Shown in pieces: positions 18,303 through 27,590 of a DNA stretch of 64,000 nucleotides. This stretch comes from AP-15 sp963833745. Lineage in GTDB: Bacteria > Pseudomonadota > Alphaproteobacteria > ATCC43930 > CGMCC-115725. A program made the translations under genes and the position numbers. The stretch lies in assembly GCA_963833745.1 (NCBI GenBank), contig CAWHZD010000008.1, forward strand, positions 1 to 64,000, given 5' to 3'. Within the stretch, counting starts at the first letter, position 1. The number at the start of each line of letters is the position of its first letter. The notes under the pieces were generated by a model. That model did not search any database, was not told the DNA's origin, and saw nothing but the letters and a program-made list of their open reading frames with translations.

Positions 18303-18671
18303 GTGATCGAAATAGCCTCCCCGAATGATCAATCGATTGTGACAGTGCGGTTTCGCGGGAGAGTGTCGGCGTCCGACCTGACCGTCTTAGAGACGGCACT
18401 CCTGGACCGGCATGCGGGGCATGAGCATCTTCGCGTGTTCTTCGATTGGACGGGGATCGAGGGGTGGGAACCCGGAACCGGAGAGCCGGCGCGTTGGCCA
18501 AACTGGCGCGCCATGGCTCGTCCTATTAAGCGCGCGGCCATCATTCACGAGCGGCGCTGGAATAGGCAAGCCGCCTTGCTTGCCGCAATGCTGCGGATAA
18601 ACAAAGCGCAAGCCCGATCTTGGTTACCCCGGAACTTGCCCGCCGCGTTGGTCTGGCTGAAGGAGAAATGA
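18303..18671 (+). CDS. SpoIIAA-like (STAS-type) protein
   Basis: The 122-residue protein resembles the SpoIIAA-like family. An N-terminal strand (VTVRFRGRVSASDLTVLETAL) is followed by LRVFFDWTGIEGWEPG, RPIKRAAIIHERRWNRQAALLAAML and a C-terminal helix containing RINKAQARSW. Function unknown; relatives occur as stand-alone proteins, often with stress or membrane genes. The start is a GTG without an obvious ribosome binding site. It is separated from neighbours on both sides. Confidence 0.6.
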   Translation: MIEIASPNDQSIVTVRFRGRVSASDLTVLETALLDRHAGHEHLRVFFDWTGIEGWEPGTGEPARWPNWRAMARPIKRAAIIHERRWNRQAALLAAMLRINKAQARSWLPRNLPAALVWLKEK

Positions 18672-18734
18672 TGTGCGAAACAGCCGACCAACCCGATCGA
18701 TGGCATTTTGGCTGCCGCGTTCACAATTTGCTGC

Positions 18735-19110
18735 TAGTGCTGCGAATTTGACGCTTGGTGCCCGCCCCTCTTTCGGTTGTCCCCGCGACAGCGGGTACCC
18801 AGAGCTTGCCCCAGGCCTGAACAGGGGGCGCCCAACTCCTTACCGACGGCCCTGGACCCCCGCTTTCGCGGGGGCGACGAAAAAGGGAAAACAGGAACCA
18901 TCCGTCGCGTTCAGACCACCAGTGGAGCAATTCTGACAGATCACACCCAAAAATCTTTGCCACACACCGGCCCACGGGGCCGGCCTGCGGCCGGTGCGAG
19001 GACAGGCTCCGGCCGATGCCCATGGCGCCATGGATCCCGGCCTTCGCCGGGAAAGCGACCGGAGGACGCCGTCGGTCACAAGCGTCGGGTGCGCACTACT
19101 AGGCGGTCTT
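18735..19110. repeat. Mosaic of compound hairpin repeats
   Basis: A boundary sequence (CTAGTGCTGCGAATTTGACG, 18734-18753) leads to a compound element at 18775-18880 built of three hairpins: CCCCGCGACAGCGGG, CCCCAGGCCTGAACAGGGG and CCCCCGCTTTCGCGGGGG. A GGAACCATC...CAGACCACCAG segment, a module at 18933-19013 (TTTGCCACAC, then GGCCTGCGGCCGG and GCGAGGACAGGCTCC) and a CCGGCCTTCGCCGG hairpin near 19045 follow. An inverted version of the boundary (CAAGCGTCGGGTGCGCACTA) lies at 19081-19103. The same modules recur at 33890-34230. It overlaps the end of the AraC pseudogene by about ten bases. Confidence 0.75.
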
Positions 19111-20116
19111 CCGGTCGTCCTTACGCGCGGCACCTTTGGTGCGATTGAGCGTCGCGGAGGGCAGTTCCCCAAAGCTCTTGCCATAGTCCTTGGCGAAATG
19201 GCCGAGATTGGTGAAACCGCAATCAAAGGCGACGCTGGTGACCGACGTGGTCTCGATGGGCAGCATCAGCATGCGTCGCGCATGACGCAGCCGGACTTGC
19301 TTGACGAACCCCATCGGCGCGTATCCACGGCTCTCCTTGAAGAAATGAAAAAGACTGCGCGCGCTTGCTCCCGCCGCGACTGCGAGCGCCTCCACGGTGA
19401 TCGGCTGATCCCAATGAGCCTCGATGTACTCCTCCGCCCGTCGAACCTGTCACGGCGCCGTCCCCACAGGCTCCCGATCGAGCAAACGACTTTCGTCGTG
19501 TCGGTTGGCACACAGGAACGATACGATGACGGATTGCTCCAACTCGGCCAGCGCCAAGGGGGGGACGCCGCGCTCGGATGAGCCGAGTTGCGTCGACAAG
19601 AAACCTGAACAATCGTCGCAGATATGTCGCTTCCGGGACGCGAGAATCCGCCACCGGTGCGAATTTCAAATCGCCGCGTGGCTGCCTGCCGCTCAATGCC
19701 GTCCACTTGTTGAGCAGGGCGTCCCGGTCGATCTTCAACACGAAGTGCTCCAAGTCATGACTGTGGGTCACTTTCACTGTCGCCCCGGGCGACAGAATAA
19801 GCGACTGATGAGGGGCCAATTGGACCGGCGCCCGATCGACGAAGATCTCTGTGCTTCCCCGGATGCGAAACTGCTGAGCGAACCCGGTGAACGCCGAGAA
19901 TTCTTGATCGACAACTGCCCCAAAGGTTGCATAAGAGAGCACGATGTTACGGAGTACGAGGCGATTGCCGCAGGCACGAAATCCGTCTGCGCCCTGCTGC
20001 AGTTGCAATTTGTTGTCCCCGTGGGTTTTTGCGATCGCCTCCCGCATTTCATGGACATCCGTCGTTCGGATGAAGGGAAACCTGTCCAGTGGCTTGATGT
20101 CCATGCCAATCCCCAT
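19099..20116 (-). pseudogene. AraC-family regulator, broken by a frameshift and a nonsense codon
   Basis: Originally an AraC/XylS-type regulator of about 335 residues. The N-terminal ligand-binding part is intact (FRIRGSTEIFVDRAP, SLILSPGATVKVTHSHDLEH). It is followed by LRRLFRFLVDATRLI and then a run of seven G/C (19558-19564) where one extra base shifts the frame. In the restored frame an in-frame TGA at 19450-19452 replaces the expected Trp before QVRRAEEYIEAHWDQPITVE. The helix-turn-helix part (ASARSLFHFFKESRG, DCGFTNLGHFAKDYGKSFGE) is intact downstream. Two independent lesions argue for a true pseudogene. Confidence 0.8.
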
Positions 20117-20239
20117 CTAGAACTTGCCTAACGAGCCGGACGTAAAGCATGAACTGGCGTTGCTATGTCGAGCTGATCACCGGGCCGGGGGGCAACGATG
20201 GACGCTACCCTGACCCTAATCGACCTCGCCGGATCGGTC

Positions 20240-20375
20240 CAGTGATGGTCGGGCGTGCTGATGGGGCAATGATCGTCCGGCCGGCGGGATCTGCTGCACC
20301 GCCCTCTGAAGGGACCGCATAAACAAGGTTGCTCTCGGTCCCGTTGTCGAAGATCACGCGAAGGCGGGCATCCGT
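20240..20375 (-). pseudogene. C-terminal stub of a GIY-YIG nuclease-like gene
   Basis: The minus strand encodes ARLRVIFDNGTESNL in one frame and, after a one-base shift, FMRSLQRAVQQ. Together these match the FDNGTESxxLLRSLQRAL signature found near the end of alphaproteobacterial GIY-YIG family proteins. The upstream catalytic part is gone and homology stops at the neighbouring lyase gene. It is a frameshifted remnant. Confidence 0.5.
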
Positions 20376-20455
20376 GTACCACAACCGCCGGGTTGATCGC
20401 CGCCCGGCGCGGACGCAAGCTGCGGCGATTGGAGCGGGAGGACGCCATAACGCTG

Positions 20456-21325
20456 TTGCGCAGCTTTCTGTTCGCACCGGGGAACCATCGGCGCCGCGTC
20501 GAAAAGGCGCTGTCGCTCGATGCCGATGCGGTGATCCTCGATCTCGAAGACGCGGTCGCCAGCGCCGAGAAGAAGGCGGCGCGGGTCGCGGTGGCGGCGG
20601 CACTCGTGCAGCCCCGGCGGGCGGCGCTTTATGTGCGGGTCAACGCGCTCGACACCGAGTTTTGCTACGGCGATCTGGTGGCCGTGCTCCGCCTCGGGCT
20701 CGACGGCGTCATTTTGCCGAAAGTCGAAAGTGCAGCTGGGCTGGCCGCCGCGGACTGGCTGATGACCCAGCTTGAACGCGAGCAGGGGTTGACGGCGCGG
20801 GCGACCGACTTGATCCCGATCATCGAGACCGCGCGCGGCGTAGCCGGGATCGAGGCGATCCTGAACGCCGGCACCAGGGCCAGGCGCGTCGCCTTTGGCG
20901 CCGGCGATTTTACCCGCGACGTCAACATGACATGGTCGCGCGACGAGGCGGAGTTGGCCTATGCCCGCGCCAAGATCGTGACGGCGTCGCGCGCCGCCGG
21001 TCTCGAAGCGCCGCTCGACACGGTGTGGGTCGACCTGGTGGACGAGGCCGGTCTCGAAGCCTCGGCCCGCACCGCGCTGGGGCTCGGTTTTCAAGGAAAG
21101 ATGTGCATCCACCCCAACCAGATCGCGGTCGTCAACCGCGCCTTCACCCCGAGCGATGCCGAAATCGACTTCGCCGAGCGCGTCGTCGCCGCATTCGCGC
21201 GGGCCGAGGCCGAGGGCAGCGCCGCCTTCCAGCTCGACGGCAAATTCGTCGACTACCCGATCGTCTACCGCGCCCGACAGGTCCTGGAGCGGATCGCGGC
21301 GATACGCGCGCGGGAGGGCCAATGA
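20456..21325 (+). CDS. CitE-like CoA-ester lyase (second copy)
   Basis: Member of the HpcH/HpaI aldolase/CitE family. The body shows RSFLFAPGNHRRRVEKAL, VILDLEDAVASAEKKAAR, YVRVNALDTEF, VILPKVESA, IPIIETARGV, RVAFGAGDFTRD and GKMCIHPNQIAVVN, all expected of this fold with its metal-binding acidic residues. The start is uncertain: TTG at 20456 gives the usual N-terminus and GGGAGG lies 14 bases upstream; other in-frame starts lie further up. The stop overlaps the ATG of the CoA-transferase (ATGA). The order here is lyase then transferase, the reverse of the pair at 4497-6634. Confidence 0.82.
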   Translation: MRSFLFAPGNHRRRVEKALSLDADAVILDLEDAVASAEKKAARVAVAAALVQPRRAALYVRVNALDTEFCYGDLVAVLRLGLDGVILPKVESAAGLAAADWLMTQLEREQGLTARATDLIPIIETARGVAGIEAILNAGTRARRVAFGAGDFTRDVNMTWSRDEAELAYARAKIVTASRAAGLEAPLDTVWVDLVDEAGLEASARTALGLGFQGKMCIHPNQIAVVNRAFTPSDAEIDFAERVVAAFARAEAEGSAAFQLDGKFVDYPIVYRARQVLERIAAIRAREGQ

Positions 21326-22508
21326 CGACCCCAAATCCGACCGGGCCGCTCGACGGCATCACCGTTCTCGACCTGTGCAGCTATCTCGCCGGCCCCTATG
21401 GCTGCACCCTGCTCGCCGACCTCGGCGCCAAGGTCATCAAGATCGAGTCGCCACAGGGCGACATGCTGCGCCAATTTCCATCGAGCCTCGCGGGCGAGAG
21501 CCGGTTCTTTCTCGGCGCCAACCGCGGCAAGCGCGCCATCGCGCTCGATCTGAAGGAGCCCGAAGGGCTGGCGGTCCTGCATCGCATGGTCGAGAGCGCC
21601 GACGTGCTGGTCGAGAATTTCCGGCCGTCGGTGCCGGCGCGGCTCGGCATCGACTATCCGCGGCTCAGGGCGCTCAACCCGCGTCTGGTCTATTGCGGTC
21701 TGACCGGCTATGGCGAGCACGGCCGCTGAGCGAAAAGGGCGGCTTTGACCAGGTCCTGCAATGCCTGAGCGGGATGGCGGTGTTTCAGGGTGGCGGCCCG
21801 GAGCAGCCGCAGCTGGTGCTGGGCTCGGTGCTGGATTATTTCACCTCCGCCCTGCTCGCCTACGGCGTCGCCGCGGCGCTGTTCGATCGCGAGCGGCGCG
21901 GCGCCGGGCAATATCTGAGCCTGTCGCTGTTGCGCAGCGCGCTGACCATCCAGGCCGGACGCTTTGTGTGGGCCGACAGCGAAGCTCGCGACGTGCCCCG
22001 CGATTCCGGAGCCGGCGGACTGACCGGCATTCATCCGACAAAAGACGGCGCGCTGTATATATCGGTGCATTCGAACCATTTCTTTGCCGCGCTGTGCGAG
22101 CTGGTCGACCGGCCGGAATTGGCGACGGACCCGCGCTGTGCCTCGATGCGCAGCCGCGCCGCGCACGCTGCGGAGCTGTTGCCGGAATTGCGGGCCGCGC
22201 TGGCGGCGCGCGGCGCCCGCGAATGGGAGGAGATTTTCGGCGAGCGCGTGCCGTGCGCGGCGGTGCGGCCGATTGAAGACATGTTCGACCATCCGCAGGT
22301 CGTGGCGGAGGAATTGGTCGCTACCCTCGACCATCCGGTGGTCGGCCGCTATCGCGCGATGACGAAGCCGATCAAATTTGCCGAAACCCCGGGGCCGCCG
22401 CCGCGTGCCGCGCCGATTTTTGGTCAGCACAGCGACGAGATCCTTGCGGATTATGGCTATTCGGGCGCCGACGTCGCGGCGCTGCGGGAGAAAGGCGTCG
22501 TGCGCTGA
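21322..22508 (+). pseudogene. Family III CoA-transferase, broken by a one-base deletion
   Basis: The gene starts at ATG 21322 and encodes LDGITVLDLCSYLAGPYG, LADLGAKVIKIESPQGD and LVENFRPSVPARLGIDYP, up to GLTGYGEHG. There the reading frame meets a TGA. Restoring one C near 21724 continues the protein as PLSEKGGFDQVLQCLSGMAV, QLVLGSVLDYFTSALLAYGV (with the expected catalytic Asp) and on to 22508, a total of about 395 residues. Either a recent pseudogene or an error in a short C run. It is coupled to the preceding lyase. Confidence 0.78.
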
Positions 22509-23373
22509 GCGGCACGTTCCCATCAAGGGTGCCGACCGCGTCGGTGTGCGATCCCGTGACTGGGCCGCTCCCGTCGGGGTGAAGGTGTGGTCCCGGCGCT
22601 GATCGCGAGCGCGATCGGCAGGCGCCGGGTACGGCATAGACCGCGAAAATCGAGCGCCGGGCCGGCGGGATTGCGGCGCCGGTGAAGGCTGAAATGCCTG
22701 GGTAGTGCCTTTATACGAGGTCAGCACCCGATGCGGTTTGACGCGGATCGTGAGCGCGGGCTCGTCCGCCCCAGATCGCGCGCGACATGTTCGAACCCTG
22801 GGATGTCCTTCACAATTGGCTCGGCGGCAGCATCGACCCGCCTCGCCGCGGCGGGAGCGATCGGATGAGCCCGGGAAAAATTAACTTTTTTACGCGCAGT
22901 GTGACCCAGTTCACAGTGGCGTCGGGCCGGGGCTTGCTTAACTGGGTTTCCCGAATGGCAGGTCAGCTGCCGACATGGAGAGGTCTCGCCGGTGGCTCAG
23001 CCTAAAGTTCGCCCGCTCGACAGACGTTCCTGCGCTATGAACCTTTCGGGAACTTCCTTAACGTCGCCGGGCATCTTTCCACCGTCATCCCGTGGCTTGT
23101 GCGAGCCGCGTCCGAGCGGGGATATGCCCGAAGCGCAGCGCGACAAAATCGTGCAGAGGCCAAGGGCAATCCTCGTCATAGCATGGTCGGCAGAGACTGA
23201 TTACCTAACGACAGCGATGAAAGCTGATCACCCACCCGGCAAAAGCGCCAAACCACCCTCGCAACAGAGAATGCGGCGCTGCCGATGCGTGGTAAGCAAT
23301 TGTTAACTACCTGAGGTGATGATTAACCACGACGCCGCTGTCAGCGGTTGCCGCCTGATCCCCGGAGGCTCTA
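22509..23373. other. Gene-free region upstream of ctrA
   Basis: No supported coding sequence is seen in these 865 bases. The A+T-richer part from about 22870 to 23330 (with TTAAC/TTAACC words at 22880, 22938, 23302 and 23329) probably holds the ctrA promoters. A short frame around 22787-23005 is not recognised. Confidence 0.45.
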
Positions 23374-24117
23374 ATGCGCGTGCTTCTAGTCGAGGACGAC
23401 ACAGCCACATCCGCCAGCATCAAAATGATGCTGCGAAAAGAGAACTTCATCTGCGACACGACCGATCTCGGTGAGGACGGGCTGGAGATCGGCAAGCTTT
23501 ACGATTACGACATCATCCTGCTCGACCTGATGCTTCCGGATATCGACGGATACGAGGTATTGCGGCGGCTGCGGGCGGCACGGGTGCATACCCCGATCTT
23601 GATCCTTTCGGGGCTTGCCGAACTCGACCACAAGCTGAAGGGCCTGGGCTTCGGCGCCGACGATTTCCTGACCAAGCCGTTCGATCGCCGAGAGCTGGTG
23701 GCACGGATCCACGCGATCGTCCGTCGTTCCAAGGGACACGCGGAATCGGTGATCCGCACCGGCAAGCTCGTCGTCAACCTCGACGCCCGCGTCGTCGACG
23801 TCGACGACCGGCCGTTGCATCTCACGGGCAAGGAGTACGGCATCCTCGAGCTGTTGAGCTTGCGCAAAGGCACGACCTTGACGAAGGAGATGTTTCTAAA
23901 TCACCTCTACGGCGGCATGGACGAGCCCGAGCTCAAGATCATCGACGTCTTTGTCTGCAAGCTGCGAAAAAAGCTCGCTCAGGCAACAGGCGGGAAACAC
24001 TACATCGAGACCGTGTGGGGACGGGGCTACGTCCTCCGCGACCCGCCCGATCCGCCGGTCGCTGCCGTCCCGGGACTTGGTACGGAAGCCTCGCGACATG
24101 GCAGCGCCGCCGCTTGA
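23374..24117 (+). CDS. ctrA: Cell-cycle response regulator CtrA
   Basis: Master regulator of cell-cycle and motility genes in Alphaproteobacteria. It is phosphorylated through the CckA-ChpT relay and binds TTAA-N7-TTAA boxes. The receiver domain (residues 1-120) has the acidic pair in VEDD, Asp51 as the phosphorylation site in ILLDLMLPD, and Lys in FLTKPF. The OmpR-type winged helix contains the nearly invariant KEYGILELLSLRKGTTLTKE and a FVCKLRKKL recognition helix. At 247 residues it is slightly longer than typical CtrA because of a Pro/Ala-rich C-terminal tail (DPPDPPVAAVPG) that could change the degradation signal. GGAGG sits five bases before the ATG. Confidence 0.93.
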   Translation: MRVLLVEDDTATSASIKMMLRKENFICDTTDLGEDGLEIGKLYDYDIILLDLMLPDIDGYEVLRRLRAARVHTPILILSGLAELDHKLKGLGFGADDFLTKPFDRRELVARIHAIVRRSKGHAESVIRTGKLVVNLDARVVDVDDRPLHLTGKEYGILELLSLRKGTTLTKEMFLNHLYGGMDEPELKIIDVFVCKLRKKLAQATGGKHYIETVWGRGYVLRDPPDPPVAAVPGLGTEASRHGSAAA

Positions 24118-25507
24118 GCGTTGGACCGCCCCGAGGATGGCGAGCCCGCCCCCGCCCAGCGTCGCCGTAGTTGTCGCCGTCGTCACAGGTCGCCGCAGGT
24201 ATGGGCGGAACGGGGCCGAGCCGGGGTACTGCCGCCTGACATTTGTCGCGCCCCAACCGCAGTACCTTGACAGAAGGGAACGGACCTTGCCGGCGGGCGC
24301 TCGGTGTCGCTGCAGGTGAAGTCCACATTTTTGCAGGTTAGACCGACACCGAAGGCCGCCATTTCTTCCGCAAGCAGCCACCCGTCGGCCCTTACCCCGG
24401 TGGTCCGGGCCGGATGTCGCCGCGCTGGTCTCTCCCGGGCTCGTCGCGCAGCTCGGCAACGGCCTCTGGGCAATCCATGCCGGGCGGACGGTCGAGCACG
24501 CCAGCACCGCCGCGAGCCTCGCCGAAGCGCATCATCCCTAAACCCGCGCCCCGCTGGCCTGTCATCCCGACCGCGCCGGTGCGCTGACCGGCATCCCCAG
24601 TCGCCCTCGTCACCGCACGCCGGGCCGGCCGGTTGGCGGCCTCGCACCCAAACGCCGCCCGCAGCGCCGGCCGCGACATCCATCATGTGGATCAGGGCGC
24701 CGCCATGTGGATCAGGGCGCCGCCGCCGTGCGCGTTCTGGGCGCCTCAGCGGGCCGCCCTGTCGGCGTGAGCTTTCCGGCGCCCGATTGCGGCGCGACGC
24801 GCTGGCCCGCATCCTGCCGCTCGCGGGTCGTCGTGCGCGCCGAGCCGAGGTCCGGGGCTGACATGGCGACCCAGGCCACGGTGCTGAACCTGCTGCCCGG
24901 TGTCGCGCCGCCGTCGCGGGCTGACCTGTTTCTTCATCTCGGATGATCGAGAATTGTCGCCTGGCGGGAGGCGGACCGGCAACCGGCAGGCGAAGCCGGC
25001 GCGGTTGAGGCTCCAACCGGGGCGCCGCCGACAACAATGCCTGGGCGCGGGGATGCGATGAGCGGGCGAAGACCTCGTCGGCAGGCGCCAATTCGACGAT
25101 CCGGCAGAGAACATGATCGCGACCCGAGCGCAGGTCCGCTCGACGACGTATCGACCTGCCGCCCGAACGTCGAGCCCGCCTGCGGCGCGGCTCGACTGGT
25201 CATCGAATTCGCCAAGCCGGGCCGTCAAATCACCTGCCGGGCGGACACCGGCTCAAAACCCGCCGCCAAGCCCGAACGGGTCGGCGCCGAGGCGTGTCCG
25301 CTCCAGCTCGCGGGCGCCGCACCAAGCAGTTTTCCCCGCACTTGGTAGAATTGCTGGCTCGCCGAAGATATTTCTGCCTATAACCCGCCCCCGGCGCTCG
25401 CTCCCGGCCGGGTCAGCGGGATCGCGGGTGTTCGCCGCTCGCATTGCGTCAACTGCTGACCCTTTTTCACGAATGGCGTTGGCTTGGTAAACGGACCGAG
25501 CGCAGAG
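24118..25507. other. Gene-poor 1.4-kb stretch between ctrA and kup
   Basis: No intact gene is supported on either strand; the frames are Arg/Pro/Ala-rich and lack known domains. A short protein-like segment (VAALVSPGLVAQLGNGLWAI, plus strand near 24418-24478) may be debris of an old gene. A perfect 20-bp tandem duplication lies at 24684-24723. Confidence 0.45.
24684..24723. repeat. Perfect 20-bp tandem duplication
   Basis: The unit CATGTGGATCAGGGCGCCGC occurs twice back to back (24684-24703 and 24704-24723) inside the gene-poor stretch. It has no known function and looks like replication slippage. Confidence 0.9.
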
Positions 25508-27391
25508 ATGCCAGATACGGCAGTCGTTCACAGCGAAACTCGCTCAGGGATCGGACAGAGCCTGGCGGTCGCGGCCCTCGGCGTCGTCTATGGCGATATC
25601 GGCACCTCGCCGCTCTACACCGTCAAGCAGTGCTTCGAAAACGCCGGCGCGGTCAGTGCTACGCGCGTGTACGGCGTACTGTCGCTGATCGCCTGGTCGT
25701 TGACCCTGGTGGTTACCGTCAAATATGTGCTGGTCCTGATGCGCGCCGACAATCGCGGCGAGGGCGGCATCCTCGCGCTGATGGTTCTGGCGTTGCGCGC
25801 CGCCACCGCCGGGCGCGGCCGTTGGATCATGTGGGCCGGGCTGTTCGGTGCGGCGCTATTTTACGGCGACGGCGTCATCACACCGTCGATTTCGGTGCTG
25901 AGCGCGGTCGAAGGCCTCAAGATCGCCACCCCGGCATTCGAACCCTATGTGGTGCCGCTGACTTTACTGCTGCTCGTCGTGCTGTTTATCGTCCAGCGGC
26001 GCGGCACCGGACTGGTCGGCGGTTATTTTGGCCCGGTGATGATCCTGTGGTTCTGCGCAATCGGGCTTCTTGGCGGGTTGGAGATCGCGCGCCGTCCCTC
26101 GATCCTGCTGGCGGTCGACCCGCGCTACGCGATCAACCTGATGTTGTTCCACCCCTGGCACGGCTTTGTTCTACTGGGCTCGGTGGTCCTCGCCGTGACC
26201 GGGGCCGAAGCGCTCTATGCCGATATGGGGCATTTCGGGCGCTCGCCGATCCGCCGGGCTTGGCTGCGCTTTGTTTTCCCGGCGCTGCTGCTGAACTATT
26301 TTGGGCAGGGCGCGCTGCTGCTCGCAAAACCCGAGGCTATCGCCAACCCGTTCTTCCTGTTGGCGCCCGGCTGGGCGCTTTATCCGCTGGTGGCTCTCGC
26401 CTCGACCGCCACCGTTATCGCCTCGCAGGCGGTGATATCCGGCGCATTCTCGATCACCCACCAGGCGGTGCAGTTGGGCTATCTGCCGCGCATGCTGGTC
26501 CGCCACACGTCCGAAAAGGAAATCGGACAGGTCTATGTGCCGGCGATGAACGGGATGCTGCTGGTCGCCGTCGTCGCGACAGTGCTGGGCTTTCGTTCGT
26601 CGGACGCGCTTGGGGGCGCCTACGGCGTCGCCGTCACCGGGACGATGACGGTCACGACCGTGCTCGCCTTTGTCTATTTCTATTGGGGAGCGGGCTGGCA
26701 CTTGTGGCGGCTGATCCCGTTGTTCGCGTTGTTCCTGGTCGTCGACCTGTCGTTTTTCGGCGCCAACCTCTTGAAGATCATCGATGGCGGCTGGTTCCCT
26801 CTGGCCATTGCCGCATCGATTTACATCGTGATGATGACCTGGCTGTGGGGGCGGCAGCGGATCGCGGTACAGCGGGCGAGCGGGGCCCTGCCGCTGACGA
26901 CCTTGATCGAGAATCTGAAACCCGACCATCCGGTGCGCATGCCCGGCACCGCGATCTACATGACGGCACGAGTGGAAAACGTGCCCGCGGCGCTGCTGCA
27001 CAACATGAAGCACAACAAAATCTTGCATGAACGCAACGTGCTAATGACGGTGCGCACCGAGGACGTCCCGCGGCTGCCCGAGGGCGAGCGCCTGCAGATC
27101 GATCACCTGAGCCAGAATTTTCACACGGTGACGATCCATTACGGCTTTCTCGAAGAGCCCGACATCCCGCGCGCATTGGCGCTGTGCCGGGTCGGCGGTT
27201 TTCGCTTCAACCTGATGGACACCTCGTTCTTTGTCGGCCGCGAAAAGATCGTCGCCAAGCGCCCGTCGGTGATCCTGCTGCCGTTCAAAAAGCTGTTCAT
27301 CCTGCTGACCAACGTGGCGCTCGACGCCACCGAGTTCTTCCATATCCCGCTCAACCGGATCGTCGAGCTCGGCGGCCAGGTCGAGCTCTAG
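25508..27391 (+). CDS. kup: Potassium uptake protein Kup
   Basis: Inner-membrane K+/H+ symporter of the KUP/HAK/KT family. The 627-residue protein has about 12 TM helices, the N-terminal signature LGVVYGDIGTSPLYTVKQCF, LFGAALFYGDGVITPSISVL, YFGPVMILWFCAIG, TGAEALYADMGHFG and GALLLAKPEA. A cytoplasmic C-terminal domain follows (VPRLPEGERLQIDHL). The ATG at 25508 gives the normal start; an upstream TTG would add eight residues. It stands alone, with no regulatory partner beside it. Confidence 0.95.
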   Translation: MPDTAVVHSETRSGIGQSLAVAALGVVYGDIGTSPLYTVKQCFENAGAVSATRVYGVLSLIAWSLTLVVTVKYVLVLMRADNRGEGGILALMVLALRAATAGRGRWIMWAGLFGAALFYGDGVITPSISVLSAVEGLKIATPAFEPYVVPLTLLLLVVLFIVQRRGTGLVGGYFGPVMILWFCAIGLLGGLEIARRPSILLAVDPRYAINLMLFHPWHGFVLLGSVVLAVTGAEALYADMGHFGRSPIRRAWLRFVFPALLLNYFGQGALLLAKPEAIANPFFLLAPGWALYPLVALASTATVIASQAVISGAFSITHQAVQLGYLPRMLVRHTSEKEIGQVYVPAMNGMLLVAVVATVLGFRSSDALGGAYGVAVTGTMTVTTVLAFVYFYWGAGWHLWRLIPLFALFLVVDLSFFGANLLKIIDGGWFPLAIAASIYIVMMTWLWGRQRIAVQRASGALPLTTLIENLKPDHPVRMPGTAIYMTARVENVPAALLHNMKHNKILHERNVLMTVRTEDVPRLPEGERLQIDHLSQNFHTVTIHYGFLEEPDIPRALALCRVGGFRFNLMDTSFFVGREKIVAKRPSVILLPFKKLFILLTNVALDATEFFHIPLNRIVELGGQVEL

Positions 27392-27590
27392 CTGCGGGCG
27401 CGGCGCCGTCTGCAAGCCAGGTCCTGGTGCAGCAGCGAGTGCGGCTCGATCCGGTTACTCGGCGTGAAATTCGCGTCGTCGAAATTCGCGCGTCTTCCAA
27501 GCACCTGCCGTCGTCCGCGTCCGGCGGGCGTCGCGGGTCCGCGCGTCCGACCCAGGTCCCGGACTGCGCCGGGATGCGGTGTGAGTAGCG

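Noticed and set aside
19450..19452. Recoding of TGA as Trp (the AraC gene has TGA where Trp is expected).
   Set aside because: Many intact genes here end in TGA within ATGA/GTGA overlaps, and the other in-frame TGA (rhodanese) replaces Gly, so the standard bacterial code applies.
23302..23332. A CtrA autoregulatory box (TTAA-N7-TTAA) upstream of ctrA.
   Set aside because: Two TTAA words are present but separated by 16 bases, not seven, so at best they are half-sites.
24304..25228. Several open frames of 90-300 codons between ctrA and kup.
   Set aside because: They overlap one another on both strands, are Arg/Pro-rich, lack ribosome binding sites and show no known motif.
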